64,000 nucleotides of DNA from Symbiodinium natans (GCA_905221605.1 CAJNDS010000469.1:201001-265000), one strand, 5' to 3'. Shown: positions 11,169 through 22,362, counted from the first letter of the stretch. Numbers and translations are program-made. The notes: generated by a model not told the origin, from the sequence alone.

Positions 11169-11590
11169 TGGCTAGGGTTTAGAGGCTTCAGGGTTGGGAG
11201 GCTTTAGGGTTGGGAGGGCTTAGGGTTGGGAGGCTTTGGGGCGGGTGTGCCTCGAGGTGCAGGGCAGAGTATGAGAGCCAGTTTAGGGTTTAGGGTTTAG
11301 GGTTTAGGGTTTAGGGTCTTTTGGAGCCAGGCTCCTGCAGAGGTTCGGAGGGGGGGGTGGGCTTCTTTAGGGTTTAGGGTCTGGAGTCCAGAAGGTTTGG
11401 GGTTTAGGGTTTAGGGTTTAGGGTTTAGGGTTTAGGGTTTAGGGTTTAGGGTTTAGGGTTTAGGGTTTAGGGTGGCTAGGGTTTAGAGGTTTCAGGGTTG
11501 GGAGGCTTTAGGGTTGGGAGGGCTCAGGGTTGGGAGGCTTTGGGGCGGGTGTGCCTCGAGGTGCAGGGCAGAGTATAAGAGCCGGTTTAG
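11166..11590 (+). repeat. Duplicated ~120-bp segment within telomeric DNA
   Basis: ggtggctagggtttagagg...gggcagagtatgagagcc at 11166-11285 recurs almost exactly at 11470-11587. Confidence 0.8.
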
Positions 11591-11939
11591 GGTTTAGGGT
11601 TTAGGGTTTAGGGTTTAGGGTTTAGGGTTTAGGGTTTAGGGCTAGGGTTTAGGGCTTAGGGTAACCCTGAGCCCCCACCAGACTTGTAAAACCCTAGGCC
11701 ACAAACCCTAAACCAGGCTGAGGGCATGGGCACCAAAACACAAGCCCAGGGAATATGAACATCGCCACGGTTGCCATGACTTTGTCATCAACATGATTGT
11801 TGAATTTTAGACCTAAACCCTCAAAAGAAACCCTAAACCCCAAACGCCAAACCCTAAACCCTAACACCCTCAAGAACCCGAGGACCCCCATTCAACCCTC
11901 AAGATTTGAACTGTCAAGCCGCCAGAGCCCTGAACCCAA

Positions 11940-12150
11940 GAAAACTCGTGACTTCTAACAGGGTCCCTTTTGGTGTAGAAGGTGCCGTAGTATCTAGGGA
12001 CCTTAAACATACCAAAAGGGACCGACATGTAGTTCTCTATACCTATGAAGGGTTCTATAGCGAAGTGCCGTAGTATATAGGGACCTGAAATACAAAAAGG
12101 TAGCGCAATGTAGTTCTCTTATGAAGAGCTCTATAGCGAAGCGAAGCTTA
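11940..12150. repeat. Two-copy ~85-bp tandem repeat
   Basis: gtgccgtagtatctagggacc...ttctatagcgaa at about 11982-12066 is followed by a diverged copy to 12146. Confidence 0.65.
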
Positions 12151-12324
12151 TTCCAGAACACTCCTACTCGCGCTTCAACCCTACACCCTACACCCTACAC
12201 CCTACACCCTACACCCTACACCCTAAACCCTGAACCCTAAACCCTAAACCCTAAACCCTAAAACCTAAACCCTAAACCCTAAACACTAAACCCTAAACCC
12301 TAAACCCTAAACCCTAGACCCTAC

Positions 12325-12403
12325 CCCCTTTAAATCCCTTTAGAAAGCTGAGTCCCAACACCCACACCCGGAACCGCCGACCCCTCGAGGGTCCTTGCAG
12401 GCC
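12325..12403 (-). CDS. Exon island, unknown protein
   Basis: 79 nt reading RRFRVWVLGLSFLKGF. The acceptor is GGGCAG|GGC and the donor is GGGG|GTAGGG. Confidence 0.45.
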
Positions 12404-12722
12404 CTGCCCAGCCTGGGTTTTGGGGTGTTGGGGGGCACGCGATGGAGCAACGGGGTTTAGGGTTTAGGGTTTAGGGTTTAGGGTTTAGGGTTTAGGGTTT
12501 AGGGTTGAGGGTGTATGAATTGGAAGATAAAACAAGAGCACAGCTTGGAATAGGAGGGTTGTGGTTTAAGAGGTTAGGAAAACCTAAACCCTGAAGCCTG
12601 GGTCGTGCCCTAGTCATGTCGAAGCAAAATCCCTAAACCCTAAACCCTAAACCCTAAACCCTAAACCCTAAACCTTAAACCCTAAACCCTAAACCCTAAA
12701 CCCATTCTATGCATCCATGGGC

Positions 12723-13045
12723 TTATGAATGCTCGCGTCTGTCATCGTTGGAAGGATGGTCTGTGCTTTGCTCTGGGGCTTGAATCCATGGACCCTAAGC
12801 CCTAGGGTTTAGGGTTTAGGGTTTAGGGTTTTAGGGTTTAGGGTTTAGGGTTTAGGGTTTAGGGTTTAGGGTTTAGGGTTTAGGGTTTAGGGTTTAGGGT
12901 AAAAAAAACCTAAACACAGGCTAACCCATAACAAGACCACCGAAACCCACATTCCCAGACCCAACATGCACCACATAACCCGACCGGGCTGAGGCCCCAG
13001 CACTCTGTAGTCTGTAGATGGCATGGCCTGCCGCACTTTCAAAGC
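12723..13045 (-). CDS. Two joined exons, C-terminus of an unknown protein
   Basis: Exon 12926-13045 (GFESAAGHAIYRLQSAG, donor ATGG|GTTAGCC, acceptor TACGTAG|) joins exon 12723-12772 (acceptor GCCCCAG|) in phase to give a hydrophilic end (STDHPSNDDRREHS) and stop TAA. The intron between is largely CCCTAAA units in its 3' half. Another open frame of the last exon ends at 12707. Confidence 0.5.
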
Positions 13046-13225
13046 CTACGTACCCTAAACCCTAAACCCTAAACCCTAAACCCTAAACCCTAAACCCCTA
13101 AACCCCTAAACCCCAAAAGCCCTGAGGCTTGAACCTGAAACCCTAAACCCTGAACCCTAAATCCTAAACCACAAGCCCCACACCCTACCCTATAAACCCT
13201 GATTCCTAAACCTTCAGCCCGAAAC

Positions 13226-13326
13226 CTTACTGGCCCAAAGCCCAAGGAAGTAAAAGTTGAAACTTTCAGAATAGACTACCTTATAAGAAGCCCAAAAGTT
13301 GAAAAGTTGGGTTTTGAGCCAGTAAG
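13226..13326. mobile_element. Family G TIR element, copy 1
   Basis: 101 bp, ends CTTACTGGC and GCCAGTAAG, target duplication AAAC on both sides. Nearly identical to the copy at 20828-20927. Confidence 0.8.
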
Positions 13327-13840
13327 AAACCCTGCGTTTAGGGCTTAGGGCTTCGGGTTACTGTGACTGGGGGGCTCCTGTTTAAGCATCAGAAGGGGCT
13401 TCGGGCTTGACACGGAATATGGGAGTTCGCTTCCACATAGTCCCTTGAAGGATTCCACAGGGGGTTTAGGGTTTAGGGTTTAGGGTTTAGGGTTTAGGGT
13501 TTTAAGGAATTTCTGGTATGTACCAAAAAACCCGAAGTGCCGGCTAAGAGCTCTCAAGTGCATAAGGCCTTGGCTGGCTGGCTTAGGGTTTAGGGTTTAG
13601 GGTTTAGGGTGTAGGGTTTAGGGTTTAGGGTTTAGGGCTTAGGGTTTAGGGTTTGGGGTTTAGGGTTTAGGGTTGAGGGTTGAGGGTGTTAGGGTCTTAG
13701 AGTCTTAGGGTCTTGGGCTGTTAGGGCGTTAGGGTTTACAAGGGGTTTGGGGGTCGGGAGGCCGTACCGACAAATGCGGAGGAATGTTCGGCGCCTTTAG
13801 TTGGCAGGGTTTAGGGTTCACTGGTATGGCAACCCTTAAC

Positions 13841-13926
13841 CCTTTCACAGCCGACGGCGTCTTTCCTCAACCCGACACAAATCAGCAGAACCCCGCTTGG
13901 GGATGGTTCACCGGAAGTGCAGGGTA
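13841..13926 (-). CDS. Exon island, unknown protein
   Basis: Open minus reading SGVLLICVGLRKDAVGC ends AAGG|GTTAAGG. The acceptor is unclear; CCCCAAG| is one choice. Confidence 0.4.
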
Positions 13927-14386
13927 GCCATATGGGGTTATGGGACGCCGAAAATAGACCACAAATAGTAGGATTCCCTTATACTTAATGAGGACCCCAC
14001 AAAGGTATCCTAAACCCTAGACCCTAAACCACATTGGTTCTTCTATCCAGAGTATGGGATCCATGGTTTATAGGGTTTAGGGTCAGTTCTTATAAGAGAT
14101 CGATCCTCCCAACCCAAAAATAGTTCTTCTCAGAATGCGAGGGGTACGGGCAGGGGGGGAGAGGGGGGAGGGGGGGAGGTCCTTCGGTCTGCCCAAACCT
14201 TCCCCTGGACCTCATATTCGGCCGCATAGAAGCTTTAAGTTGGGGAGATGGGGTGTTTTAGGGTTTTAGGGTTTTAGGGTCTTAGGGTTTTAGGGTTTTA
14301 GGGTTTTAGGGAAGCTTCGAGATACCGAATTGTAGAGGTTTAGGGTTGGGGGTTTCAAACCCTAAACATTTCCGCTGCCTGGGATG

Positions 14387-14503
14387 TCAGTAGTAATAGT
14401 AGTTGCTGTAGCCACCATAGCCGCCGTAGCCACCGTAGCCGCCGTAGCTGCCATAGTCGCCATAGCCGTCATAGCTGCTGTAGTAGTTGTTGTTCCAGCG
14501 AGC
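14387..14503 (-). CDS. Terminal exon with Gly/Tyr-rich tail
   Basis: 38 codons plus stop TGA. After ARWNNNYYSSYDGYGDY comes a run of YGG/YGGYGG repeats ending NYYYY. The acceptor is GATCTGCAG|GCT. Such tails occur in RNA-binding proteins of the hnRNP or glycine-rich type. No RRM is visible nearby, so the family is inferred only from composition. Confidence 0.6.
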   Translation of the reverse strand, partial: ARWNNNYYSSYDGYGDYGSYGGYGGYGGYGGYSNYYYY

Positions 14504-14584
14504 CTGCAGATCAAGGTATATATATAGGATGTATATATATATATAGATAGGCTACCTTTGTGAGGGGCGCCCTAAATCCTAAAC

Positions 14585-14660
14585 CCGAGATGACATTCAG
14601 CCCTGCAACCTGTGTCTCAGCGCAGTGCATCCTAAAATGCCCACGGCACTGTAGCACTGC
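14585..14660 (-). CDS. Exon island, unknown protein
   Basis: 76 nt reading AVLQCRGHFRMHCAETQVAG. The acceptor is ATTTCAAG|GCA and the donor is TCGG|GTTTAGG. It lies just upstream of the Gly/Tyr exon on the same strand, but the phases do not match. Confidence 0.5.
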
Positions 14661-14805
14661 CTTGAAATTCCAAACCGAATCGCGCGCCTCTTATTTTCAT
14701 GAAGCTTTTTCCCCTAAAGGCCCTTGGCCCTTCACCATAAACCCAAAAACCTAAAACCCAAACCCAAGATGCGGCAAGAATGGGAGGTCTATAGAGTCAT
14801 GCAAC

Positions 14806-14912
14806 CTTGGTAGGCGGTAACCATCTTAAAATAGTGGCACACTGCTTGTTGATTCTTTTGTATGGGAACCTTGAACCCCAAGAAAGGGTAAAGGTACCAC
14901 TGGGCTACCAAG
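14806..14912 (-). mobile_element. Family A TIR element, copy 4
   Basis: Ends CTTGGTAG...GGGCTACCAAG with CAAC duplicated on both sides (14802-14805, 14913-14916). On the minus strand the duplication reads GTTG, a GT donor. Confidence 0.75.
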
Positions 14913-15120
14913 CAACTCTATAACCTCACCCCTATATGGTCAGTGTGAGACCAAGAAATGCAATGAAGCATTGGCATCCATTACAGGGAAATTATCCCCC
15001 ATACCTCAAGGGATGCCATGAGGGCTTCGGATTTTTAGGCTTAGGGTGTAGGGTCACAAGAATTCGGATTCTGGAAGTACAGGGTTTAGGGTTTAGGGTT
15101 TGGGGCTTAAGGGTCGCAAC

Positions 15121-15182
15121 CGGCAAACGATGCAACCGCCTCCCAAACAACCCTGCACGGACTTGGAAGCCTCACATCGACT
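15121..15182 (-). CDS. Exon island, Cys-rich
   Basis: 62 nt reading SRCEASKSVQGCLGGGCIVC. The acceptor is GACCCTCAG| and the donor is GCCG|GTTGCG. Confidence 0.4.
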
Positions 15183-15194
15183 CTGAGGGTCCAT

Positions 15195-15197
15195 ATG

Positions 15198-15230
<33 letters not shown>

Positions 15231-15246
15231 GTGTATATATATATAC
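15195..15246. repeat. (TA)n microsatellite
   Basis: Interrupted TA/TG dinucleotides. Confidence 0.9.
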
Positions 15247-15801
15247 CCTTGAAACTTTAACGGAACGGGTTAGGATTTAGGATTTAGGGCTTAGGGTTTA
15301 GGGTTTAGGGCGAGGGTTTAGGGGAATTAAGAGGCCCGATATACCCTTGAAGGGAGTATACGGGGGGTTTCTGAAAATAGGGGTACCCTTTGGGTTCCCT
15401 TCAAGAGGATTCTATTCTATGTAAGGGGTATAAACGGGGACACCCTTTAGTTCGGGAAGTGCCCACATACTTCGGGGTCCTAAAGCCACTATAGAGGAAT
15501 TCCTTGAACGCCCCTAAACCCGACATCCTAAATCCTAAACGGAGAGATTCCGCGAATTCCGCGACTGAGGCTTCAGAGTTTGGGGCTTAGGCTTTAGGGT
15601 TCAGGGTGGTTTAGGGTTTAGGGTTTGGGGTATTAGGATTTCGGAGTTCTGGATGGGTCACGGAGTAAAACTAGGCTCCGGCGGACGAAACTCACGGCCC
15701 GTAAGCCATAAAGCTCTCACTTGCTGCAATTTGTGGCTTAGGGCGGTTTGGGGTGTAGGGTGTCGGGTTGCTTGGGGAGGGGCAACCGAAAACCCCGAAA
15801 C

Positions 15802-15874
15802 CCCAGGAGGCTGTCCAACTGCTCGCCTTCTTGTTCTTGTTTGTCTTCGGCAAGCTGTTGGTCTGGTTTTCCGC
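15802..15874 (-). CDS. Exon island, Lys/Asn-rich
   Basis: 73 nt reading AENQTNSLPKTNKNKKASS. The acceptor is CGTGTCAG|GCG and the donor is TGGG|GTTTCGGG. Confidence 0.5.
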
Positions 15875-16142
15875 CTGACACGACACCCCAAACCCTAAAC
15901 CTCAGAGCCTAAGCTCGAAAGAAACCTTAAGCCTAGACACCCTGAACCCCCATGTCCCCGAACCCTGAACCCTGAACCCTGAACCCTGAACCCTGAACCC
16001 TGAACCCTGAACCCTAAACCCTAAACCCTAAACCCCAAACCCTAGTTAAACCCTGAACCCCAAACCCTGCCATGCCAAACCCCAATGACCTTAACTTTAC
16101 CCTCTAAAGAACCCTAAGCCGAAGTCAATTTCTAAAGCCCTA

Positions 16143-16265
16143 CTCGGAGGTTCATGGGCGCTTATAGCCCCCAAAATATCACTGCACTTCGAAGCCACCC
16201 CAAGTACGTTAAGTAGATTCAGGCAAGCTGAGAACTGGGGTTAGAAGTACCCATGAACCTCTTAG
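16143..16265. mobile_element. Family C TIR element
   Basis: Left CTCGGAGGTTCATGGGCGCTTATA, right TTAGAAGTACCCATGAACCTCTTAG. Confidence 0.5.
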
Positions 16266-16389
16266 CACAACACCAGACCTCTAGACTTGAAACCCTAAAC
16301 CCTAAACCCTAAACCCTAAATCCTGACTCCCAGGCTTCAGGGTTCATGGCTGAATGGTCGAAGGGCTTAAGGGTTGAAGGGCCTTGGAG

Positions 16390-16804
16390 TTAGGGGTTTA
16401 GGGGGCCCTAAACCCCTAAACCCCAAACCCTAAACCCAAAACATCCAATCCCGACACCCCTAAAACCCCTAAACCCCTAAACCCCTAAACCCCTAAACCC
16501 CTAAACCCCTAAACCCCTAAACCCCTAAACCCCTAAACCCCTAAACCCTAAACCCTAGACCCTCAACCCCTAGAGCCCTAAACCCCTAACCTCTACACCC
16601 TCAACCCCTGAAGCCCTGAACCCTCACCCCCTAGAACCCCTAGAACCCCTAAACCCCTAAACCCCTAAACCCTAAACCCCTAAACCCCTAAACCCCCAAA
16701 CCCTAAACCCCTAACCCCTAATTACCACCTAACCCCTGACCCCTGACGCCTGACCCCTAAACCCTAAACCCTAAACCCTAAACCCTAAACCCTAAACCCT
16801 AAAC
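16390..16804 (-). repeat. CCCCTAAA / CCCTAAA mixed array
   Basis: Octamer CCCCTAAA blocks alternate with heptamer blocks and degenerate units. Confidence 0.85.
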
Positions 16805-16921
16805 CCCTGCGCCTTCCAGGCCCGACGTTCCTGCTGGAATTGCTTGTGTAGGGCCCGTCGATCTTTCGGCCTTGCAGAGGCAGCCACGTCATGCCAGCCG
16901 CCACAGAAAGAGCGCGGCAAT
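16805..16921 (-). CDS. Exon island, basic helical
   Basis: The minus strand reads KDRRALHKQFQQERRAWKAQ, clearly coding in composition. The donor is CAGGG|GTTTAGG. The upstream boundary is unclear. Its first 36 nt recur at 17061-17098 beyond a family F element. Confidence 0.5.
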
Positions 16922-17430
16922 GTAGGGTTTAGGGTTTAGGGTTTAGGGTTTAGGGTTTAGGGTTTAGGGTTACGAAAATAGGAAACCCCCAATTAGCAAA
17001 GATTCCCAAAATAGTAGGATTCCCTCAGAATAAGGACCCAAAGAGGGGTACCCCTAATTTCATGTCATGCCCGCCGCCACAGAAAGAGCGTGGCAATTCA
17101 GGGTATAGGGTATAGGGTTTAGGGTTTATAAGGTGTCGGGTTAAGGGTTTAGTGTTCGGCTAGGACTCTTTACCCCAAACCCTTAAACGTCTCTTCTGGC
17201 TTTTGCTTGCCAGGGTTGAGAGGGGTGCTTCCGATTTATGAACTAAAACAGGGCTCTCAGGGAGGCTGCAGTTCTTGAGTGCGGAGCTTAGGGTTTAGGA
17301 CACACACACACACACAAACCCTAGACGTAAACCCTAAACCCTAAACCCTAAACGCTCAACGCTAAACCCTAAACCCTAAACCCTAAGCCCTTAGCCCTAA
17401 GCCCTAAGCCCTAAGCCCTAAACCCTAAAC

Positions 17431-17462
17431 CGATCCGAGAGTAAGAGGCGCCGGCCCCCCAC
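17431..17462 (-). CDS. 32-nt micro-exon candidate
   Basis: CTTTGCAG|GTG...GATCG|GTTTAGG bounds an open VGGRRLLLSD. It is short, so support is only from the splice sites. Confidence 0.3.
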
Positions 17463-18072
17463 CTGCAAAGGGCCCAGGAATGAAACACGGCTAAAGCCTA
17501 AACCCTAAACTTTAAATCCTAAACCCTAAACCCTAAACCCTAAACCCTAAACCCCAAACCCTAAACCTTGTTTTGCTTTACAGGCTTTGCAAGGGAACCT
17601 CAATGCTGTAACAAGGCAATATTTACAGGGTCTGGGCTTTAGGGGTTGGGTTTAGGGCTTGAGCACGGCCCAGAATCCTAAAACCCTGGGCCTCAAGAGA
17701 ATCATACTCGGAACCCTAAGGATGTACCCCTTAGAAGCTCCCGAAATGTACTCCGAATATGGCCCGTATATTATTGTACCCTTGGAGGGTTTTTGAACTT
17801 TCCTCCCCCAAGATTTTAGCTTTAGGTGGTGCAAGGAATCCCTAAACCCTGAACCCTAAACCCTAAACCCTCTTCGGTACAAAACAAACGCCCGAACTTG
17901 GAACACCCCGCCAGCCCCAACACAAAAATGCACCTAGCAACCTGCACCCCAAAGACCCTGCACCTGGCACCCGAAACGAGGGTTTAGGGTTTAGGGTTTA
18001 GGGTTTAGGGTTTAGGGTTCAGGGTTCAAGGTTTAGGGTTTAGGGTTTAGGGTTTCGGGTTTAGCTCAAAAC

Positions 18073-18161
18073 CCCACTTCTTTGTTACAGCTCAGGAGCC
18101 GGGTCCATGTCTCAGCATCGGTGCTGGTGTAGACTGCGCAGAGGCCCAGGGCAGGGTGGGG
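18073..18161 (-). CDS. Exon island, unknown protein
   Basis: 89 nt reading GLCAVYTSTDAETWTRLLSC. The acceptor is ACCCTGAG| and the donor is GTGGG|GTTTTGAG. Confidence 0.55.
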
Positions 18162-18824
18162 CTCAGGGTTTAGGGTTTAGGGGTTGGGGTTTAGGGTTTA
18201 GGGTTTAGGGTTTAGGGTTTAGGGTTTAGGGTTTAGGGTTTAGGGTTTAGGGTTTAGGGTTTAGGGTTTAGGGTTTAGGGTTTAGGGTTTAGGGTTTCGG
18301 GCCCCAAAAACTGTCAACCCAGCATCCCCAACCTTGCATCCCAAAGCCGAAGTGCACCCCCAAACCTTCTGAAAATCAAGCCCTAAACCTGAAACCCGGA
18401 ACCCGGAACCCTAAACCCTAAACCCTAAACCCTAAACCCAAAACCCCAAAACCCCAAAACCCCTAAACCCAAGTCCTAGACCCTAAGCCCTAGCTGAATT
18501 TTAAACCCTGGGTGCTGATCTGCACCAAGGAAACCGTCAGAAGCTCTAAGAAACCTAAAAGGAACCCGGAGAAACCCAAAGGCCCCCAAGAAAGCAAGAA
18601 ACTTTGCGAATCCTGACGCCTTCAAGCCCCTGAACCCTACGAAGCCCATGACCTGCTAAACTTCGAACCCCGAACCCTAGACCCTAAACCCCAAACCCTA
18701 AACCTGAAACCCCCTTAACCCTGAACCCTAAACCCTAAACCCTAAACCCTAAACCCTAAACCCTAAACCCTAAACCCTAAACCCTAAACCCTAAACCCCA
18801 AACCCCAAACCCCAAACCCCAAAC

Positions 18825-18914
18825 CCTACACCAACACGTGCCAGCTCGACGCTGCCAGTGGTAGCGCTCGTACTCCTCCTCTGAGAGCTCCTCCACGCGA
18901 ATTGCGGCCGGCGC
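18825..18914 (-). CDS. Exon island, acidic/aromatic
   Basis: 90 nt reading APAAIRVEELSEEEYERYHW. The acceptor is AATCAAG|GCG and the donor is GTAGG|GTTTGG. Coding composition continues 5' of this acceptor, so the exon may be longer (to about 18946). Confidence 0.55.
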
Positions 18915-19528
18915 CTTGATTCGGTATCGTCGGTGGTCGTGGAGGTTGTAGGGTTTAGGGTTTAGGGTTTAGGGTTTAGGGTTTCGGGTTTGGGGTCTAG
19001 GGTGTAAGGTTTGGGGTCTAGGGTTTAGGGGCAGTAGGGGTAGTAGGGGTTGTAGGGGTGGTAGGGGTTAGAGGGGTTTTAGGGGGTTTAACGGGTTGAG
19101 GGGATGCAGGGCCTTAGGGTTTAGAGCTGTGGGGGTTTGAGGGAAATAGGGTTTAGGGTGAATGGCTCAGTGTCTGGCAACGGGGTTACTTTAGGACTAG
19201 GGTTTACGGACCCACGGGAAGTCAGCATAGCTTAACCCGAAACCCCTCAAGCCCCAAACCCCAGACCCTAAAGAGACTCCAAACCCTAAACCCTAAACTA
19301 AACCCTAGACCCTAAATCCTAAACACCCACGTTCCGAAATTCCTGGGTACGTAGCCTCAGATATCAAACGCCCAAGCCCGAAGACTACTACAGGGCTAAA
19401 GGTTCCGTGAGAGGAGCCCGATGCCCTAAACCCTAAACCCTAAACCCTAAACCCTAAACCCTAAACCCGAAACCCCAAACCCGAAACCCTAAACCCTAAA
19501 CCCAGGCCCTAAACCCTAAACCCTAAAC

Positions 19529-19617
19529 CCCAGAAAGACCGAGCCACAGCTGCGGATGAGCTTGCCATGTCGATGGGCCGCGAGGAGCTGGAGCTCGACC
19601 TGGTCTTTTTGGGGTCC
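19529..19617 (-). CDS. Exon island, strand uncertain
   Basis: The minus strand reads DPKKTRSSSSSSRPIDMASS with donor TGGG|GTTTAGG. The plus strand (ADELAMSMGREELELDL) with donor GACAG|GGTTTAG is equally coding-like. Confidence 0.35.
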
Positions 19618-20093
19618 CTGAGGCCGAAGAGACAGGGTTTAGGGTTTAGGGTTCAGGGTTTAGGGTTTAGGGTTTAGGGTTTGAGGCTTAGGGCTTATAG
19701 GCTTAGGATTTGGGGTTGAGGGTTTAAGGCTTAGGATTTAGGGTTTGGGGTTAGGGCTTCGGGTTTAGGGTTTAAGGTTTAGGGCTTAAGATTTAAGGGA
19801 TGGGGTTGCAGGGGATGGTCCCGAGCCCCGGGGTTGAGGGTTAGGGCCATCCCGACGGAAGGGCAAGCCAAAACCCTAAAGCCCCAAACCCTAAACCCTA
19901 AACCCCTGGACCCTTATAAACCCTATACCCTAAACCCGAAAACCCGAAAACCTGAACCCTAAACCCTAAACCCTAAACCCCTAAATCCTAAAACCTAAAC
20001 CCTAAGCTCTAAATCCTAAAACTTGAACCCTAAACCCTAAACCCTAAACCCCTAAACCCTAAACCCTAAACCCTAAAACCCTAAACACTGAAC

Positions 20094-20157
20094 CCAACTT
20101 CCTGCGCCCGGGCCGCGAAGCGCTGGGGTGGCTCGGCTCGTGAGCTGGGGGTCCTGG
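20094..20157 (-). CDS. Exon island, low confidence
   Basis: 64 nt, several frames open. Acceptor TTCGAAAG|, donor GTTGG|GTTCAGG. Confidence 0.3.
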
Positions 20158-20167
20158 CTTTCGAAAA

Positions 20168-20296
20168 GGGTTCAGGGTTCAGGGTTCAGGGTTCAGGGTT
20201 CAGGGTTCAGGGTTCAGGGTTCAGGGTTCAGGGTTCAGGGTTCAGGGTTTAGGGTTTAGGGTTTAGGGTTTAGGGTTTAACCCCCCCCCCCCCCCG
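20168..20296 (+). repeat. TTCAGGG array, then TTTAGGG and a C-run
   Basis: Ten or eleven TTCAGGG units, five TTTAGGG units, then about 15 C. Confidence 0.9.
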
Positions 20297-20299
20297 CGC

Positions 20300-20820
20300 C
20301 TTTGACTATTCTTTTTGCAACTATGAACTTTTTGTATGGTATTTTCTTCACACATTTTGCTTTTTGTGGATTACTATGATGCTATCGATCTACGCATGTT
20401 TGTTTTTTTTTGGTTTTTGCAGGGGAAACATTCCAAGGTTTAGGGAATTTGAGTTCCCTGTAAGAAGGGCTGGCGGCTTGCCTCTTCGGGTTTGAATTGA
20501 CGTCTCGGGTTTATGAGTTTCCGAAACATGGGGCTTAGGCATGAGATTCATGTTAGATGACAGGGTTCTTAAGGCAGGGGGGTTCAAGGGGGGAATGTAT
20601 CCCAAGGTTCCCAAATACTCCCCACTACTCCCTAAAGCTGAGCTTCCCTTTCAGGTTCCCTAAGTACCTCCCATGAAGCCCACTCCCTTGAAGAACCCTA
20701 TAATTCGAGCTTAGGGCTTTCGAATTTTCAGGGCTTGGGCTCTTACGGCTTCTGGAGTCTCCAAAGCGTCGACCCTATAAGAACACCAGCCATGCCACCA
20801 TGACTGTTCCTCTTGGGGCC
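20300..20820. other. Unique AT-leaning stretch without recognised gene
   Basis: Pyrimidine-rich tract ending tttttgcag near 20420 looks like an intron 3' end, but I could not define an exon. Confidence 0.35.
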
Positions 20821-20827
20821 CTAAAAC

Positions 20828-20927
20828 CTTACTGGCCCAAAGCCCAAGGAAGTAAAAGTTGAAACTTTCAGAATAGACTACCTATAAGAAGCCCAAAAGT
20901 TGAAAAGTTGGGTTTTGAGCCAGTAAG
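20828..20927. mobile_element. Family G TIR element, copy 2
   Basis: Differs from the copy at 13226 by one deleted T. Same AAAC target duplication. Confidence 0.8.
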
Positions 20928-21099
20928 AAACGTAAACCCCCAGCCTTCGACTCTTTCCCCCCCCCCTCCCCCACCCCACAAAAAAGACAAACAAGCAAAA
21001 ACACAAATCCACCCTAAACCGAAAAAACTGAACCCGAAACCCGACATCGCCGAATCCCCTAACTGCCCCACGTGCCCGCCTTTTGGCAGAGTCTCAACC

Positions 21100-21720
21100 T
21101 CTGGGTAGCGAACGAAATAGTCCTCGAAAGCGCATTTAGGCTTTGTTTGGGTTCATGCAAATAGTCCTCGAGCTTCTTGGGCTCTGGGGAAGGGTCTACT
21201 GTTCGGGCTTAGGCTTGAGGGTTTTGGGTTTTTTTGGGGTGTAGTGCGCCCATATCCCGCGCTTAAAAGCGCTTCACACCTTGCGGATGTCCTGTGTCCC
21301 TTTGTAAATATACTTTAGGATTTAGGACCTCCCAAAACCCTATTCTAATTTTTCAGGCCCCTATCTGCATGGTTGTTTGTGGGAAGGACATGTCTAGAGT
21401 GAGAGGTTCAGGACTGTGTTCGGGGTCTGAGTCCTTCCGACTTCTCAAGCTCCTTGAAAGAAGACCACTCAAAGTGAGATTGCCAGTCTGGAGGAGGGCC
21501 CCGGTCCACCGGCTAGACAGGCGTGCGACCAAGACACCTCAGGTTATCCTTACCCGCCGCGCTGTCCCCCTCACAGATGAGGGGGAGGCGGCTGTGCGCC
21601 ACGTTCCATGTGCTTTCTGATGCACGCATCGGGGCTGTGGTGATGGTAACTCACTCCTAAGCCCTGCCCTCTATCTCAACCCTAGCCTTACATGTACAGA
21701 TCCTGAATAGCCCCAGGCCG
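21100..21720. other. Unique block with partial family H element
   Basis: Plus strand open for 108 codons from 21294, but the first third is a family H remnant (21308-21366). No family recognised. Confidence 0.3.
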
Positions 21721-21733
21721 CCGAGACCCTAAA

Positions 21734-21831
21734 CTTGGGATGCTCCCCCTGGAACAGTCCTGAAGTGGGATTCTAGGGTATCCCCTATAATCCCGATTAG
21801 GAACTGTTAGCATAAAGGAGGAACATCCCAA
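21734..21831. mobile_element. Family B element
   Basis: cttgggatgctccccctggaacagtcctgaa... pairs with ...ttaggaactgttagcataaaggaggaacatcccaa. Confidence 0.6.
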
Positions 21832-21882
21832 CCTAAACTCTGAACCCTAGACATTAAACCCTAAACCCTAAACCCTATAGAC

Positions 21883-21965
21883 CCATGACAGCCCGAGCGT
21901 TCGGTGGCAAGTTGCCAGCCAACCTCCAGGGCGCAGGGGTTGCATCATGCGTGGGCGAGTTTCAG
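21883..21965 (-). CDS. Exon island, low confidence
   Basis: 83 nt (MMQPLRPGGWLATCHRTLG), acceptor CCTTAAG|, donor CATGG|GTCTATAGG. The plus strand is open too. Confidence 0.35.
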
Positions 21966-22103
21966 CTTAAGGGGTTGTCGTACGATGTACTTCTAAACCC
22001 TAAACCCTAAACCCTAAACCCTAAACCCTAAACCTTAAACCCTAAACCTAAACCCTAATTCCCAAACCCTTTAGGCGCTGAAAGAACTAGGGGCGTCTTT
22101 TCC

Positions 22104-22221
22104 CTAGACTCAGGCCCAAGAGTAGCCTAGGAATAACAAGGGTACCCTTTTCGGTTTAAAGGGGACGATAAGGGCAACCAAAACCCAATAAAATGGAATA
22201 AGTGTCCACTCCGGGTCCTAG
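22104..22221. mobile_element. Family J element, free copy
   Basis: caagagtagcctaggaataacaagggtaccctttt ... cactccgggtcctag matches the transporter intron 5 element in order and ends. Confidence 0.6.
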
Positions 22222-22267
22222 TTACCCTAAACCCTAGACCCTAAACCCGAAATCCTAAACCCCAAAC

Positions 22268-22362
22268 CCTTCATTTGCCACCGGAGTGTCTTCCAGGCGG
22301 ATCACCCGGTGCTCGGGGTCTTTCAAGTTCAACACGTAGAACCTCGGGGGGGCGATCCACAA
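22268..22362 (-). CDS. Exon island, unknown protein
   Basis: 95 nt reading PPRFYVLNLKDPEHRVIRLE, one of the clearest coding islands. The acceptor is CCCTCAAG|TTG and the donor is GAAGG|GTTTGGG. Confidence 0.6.
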
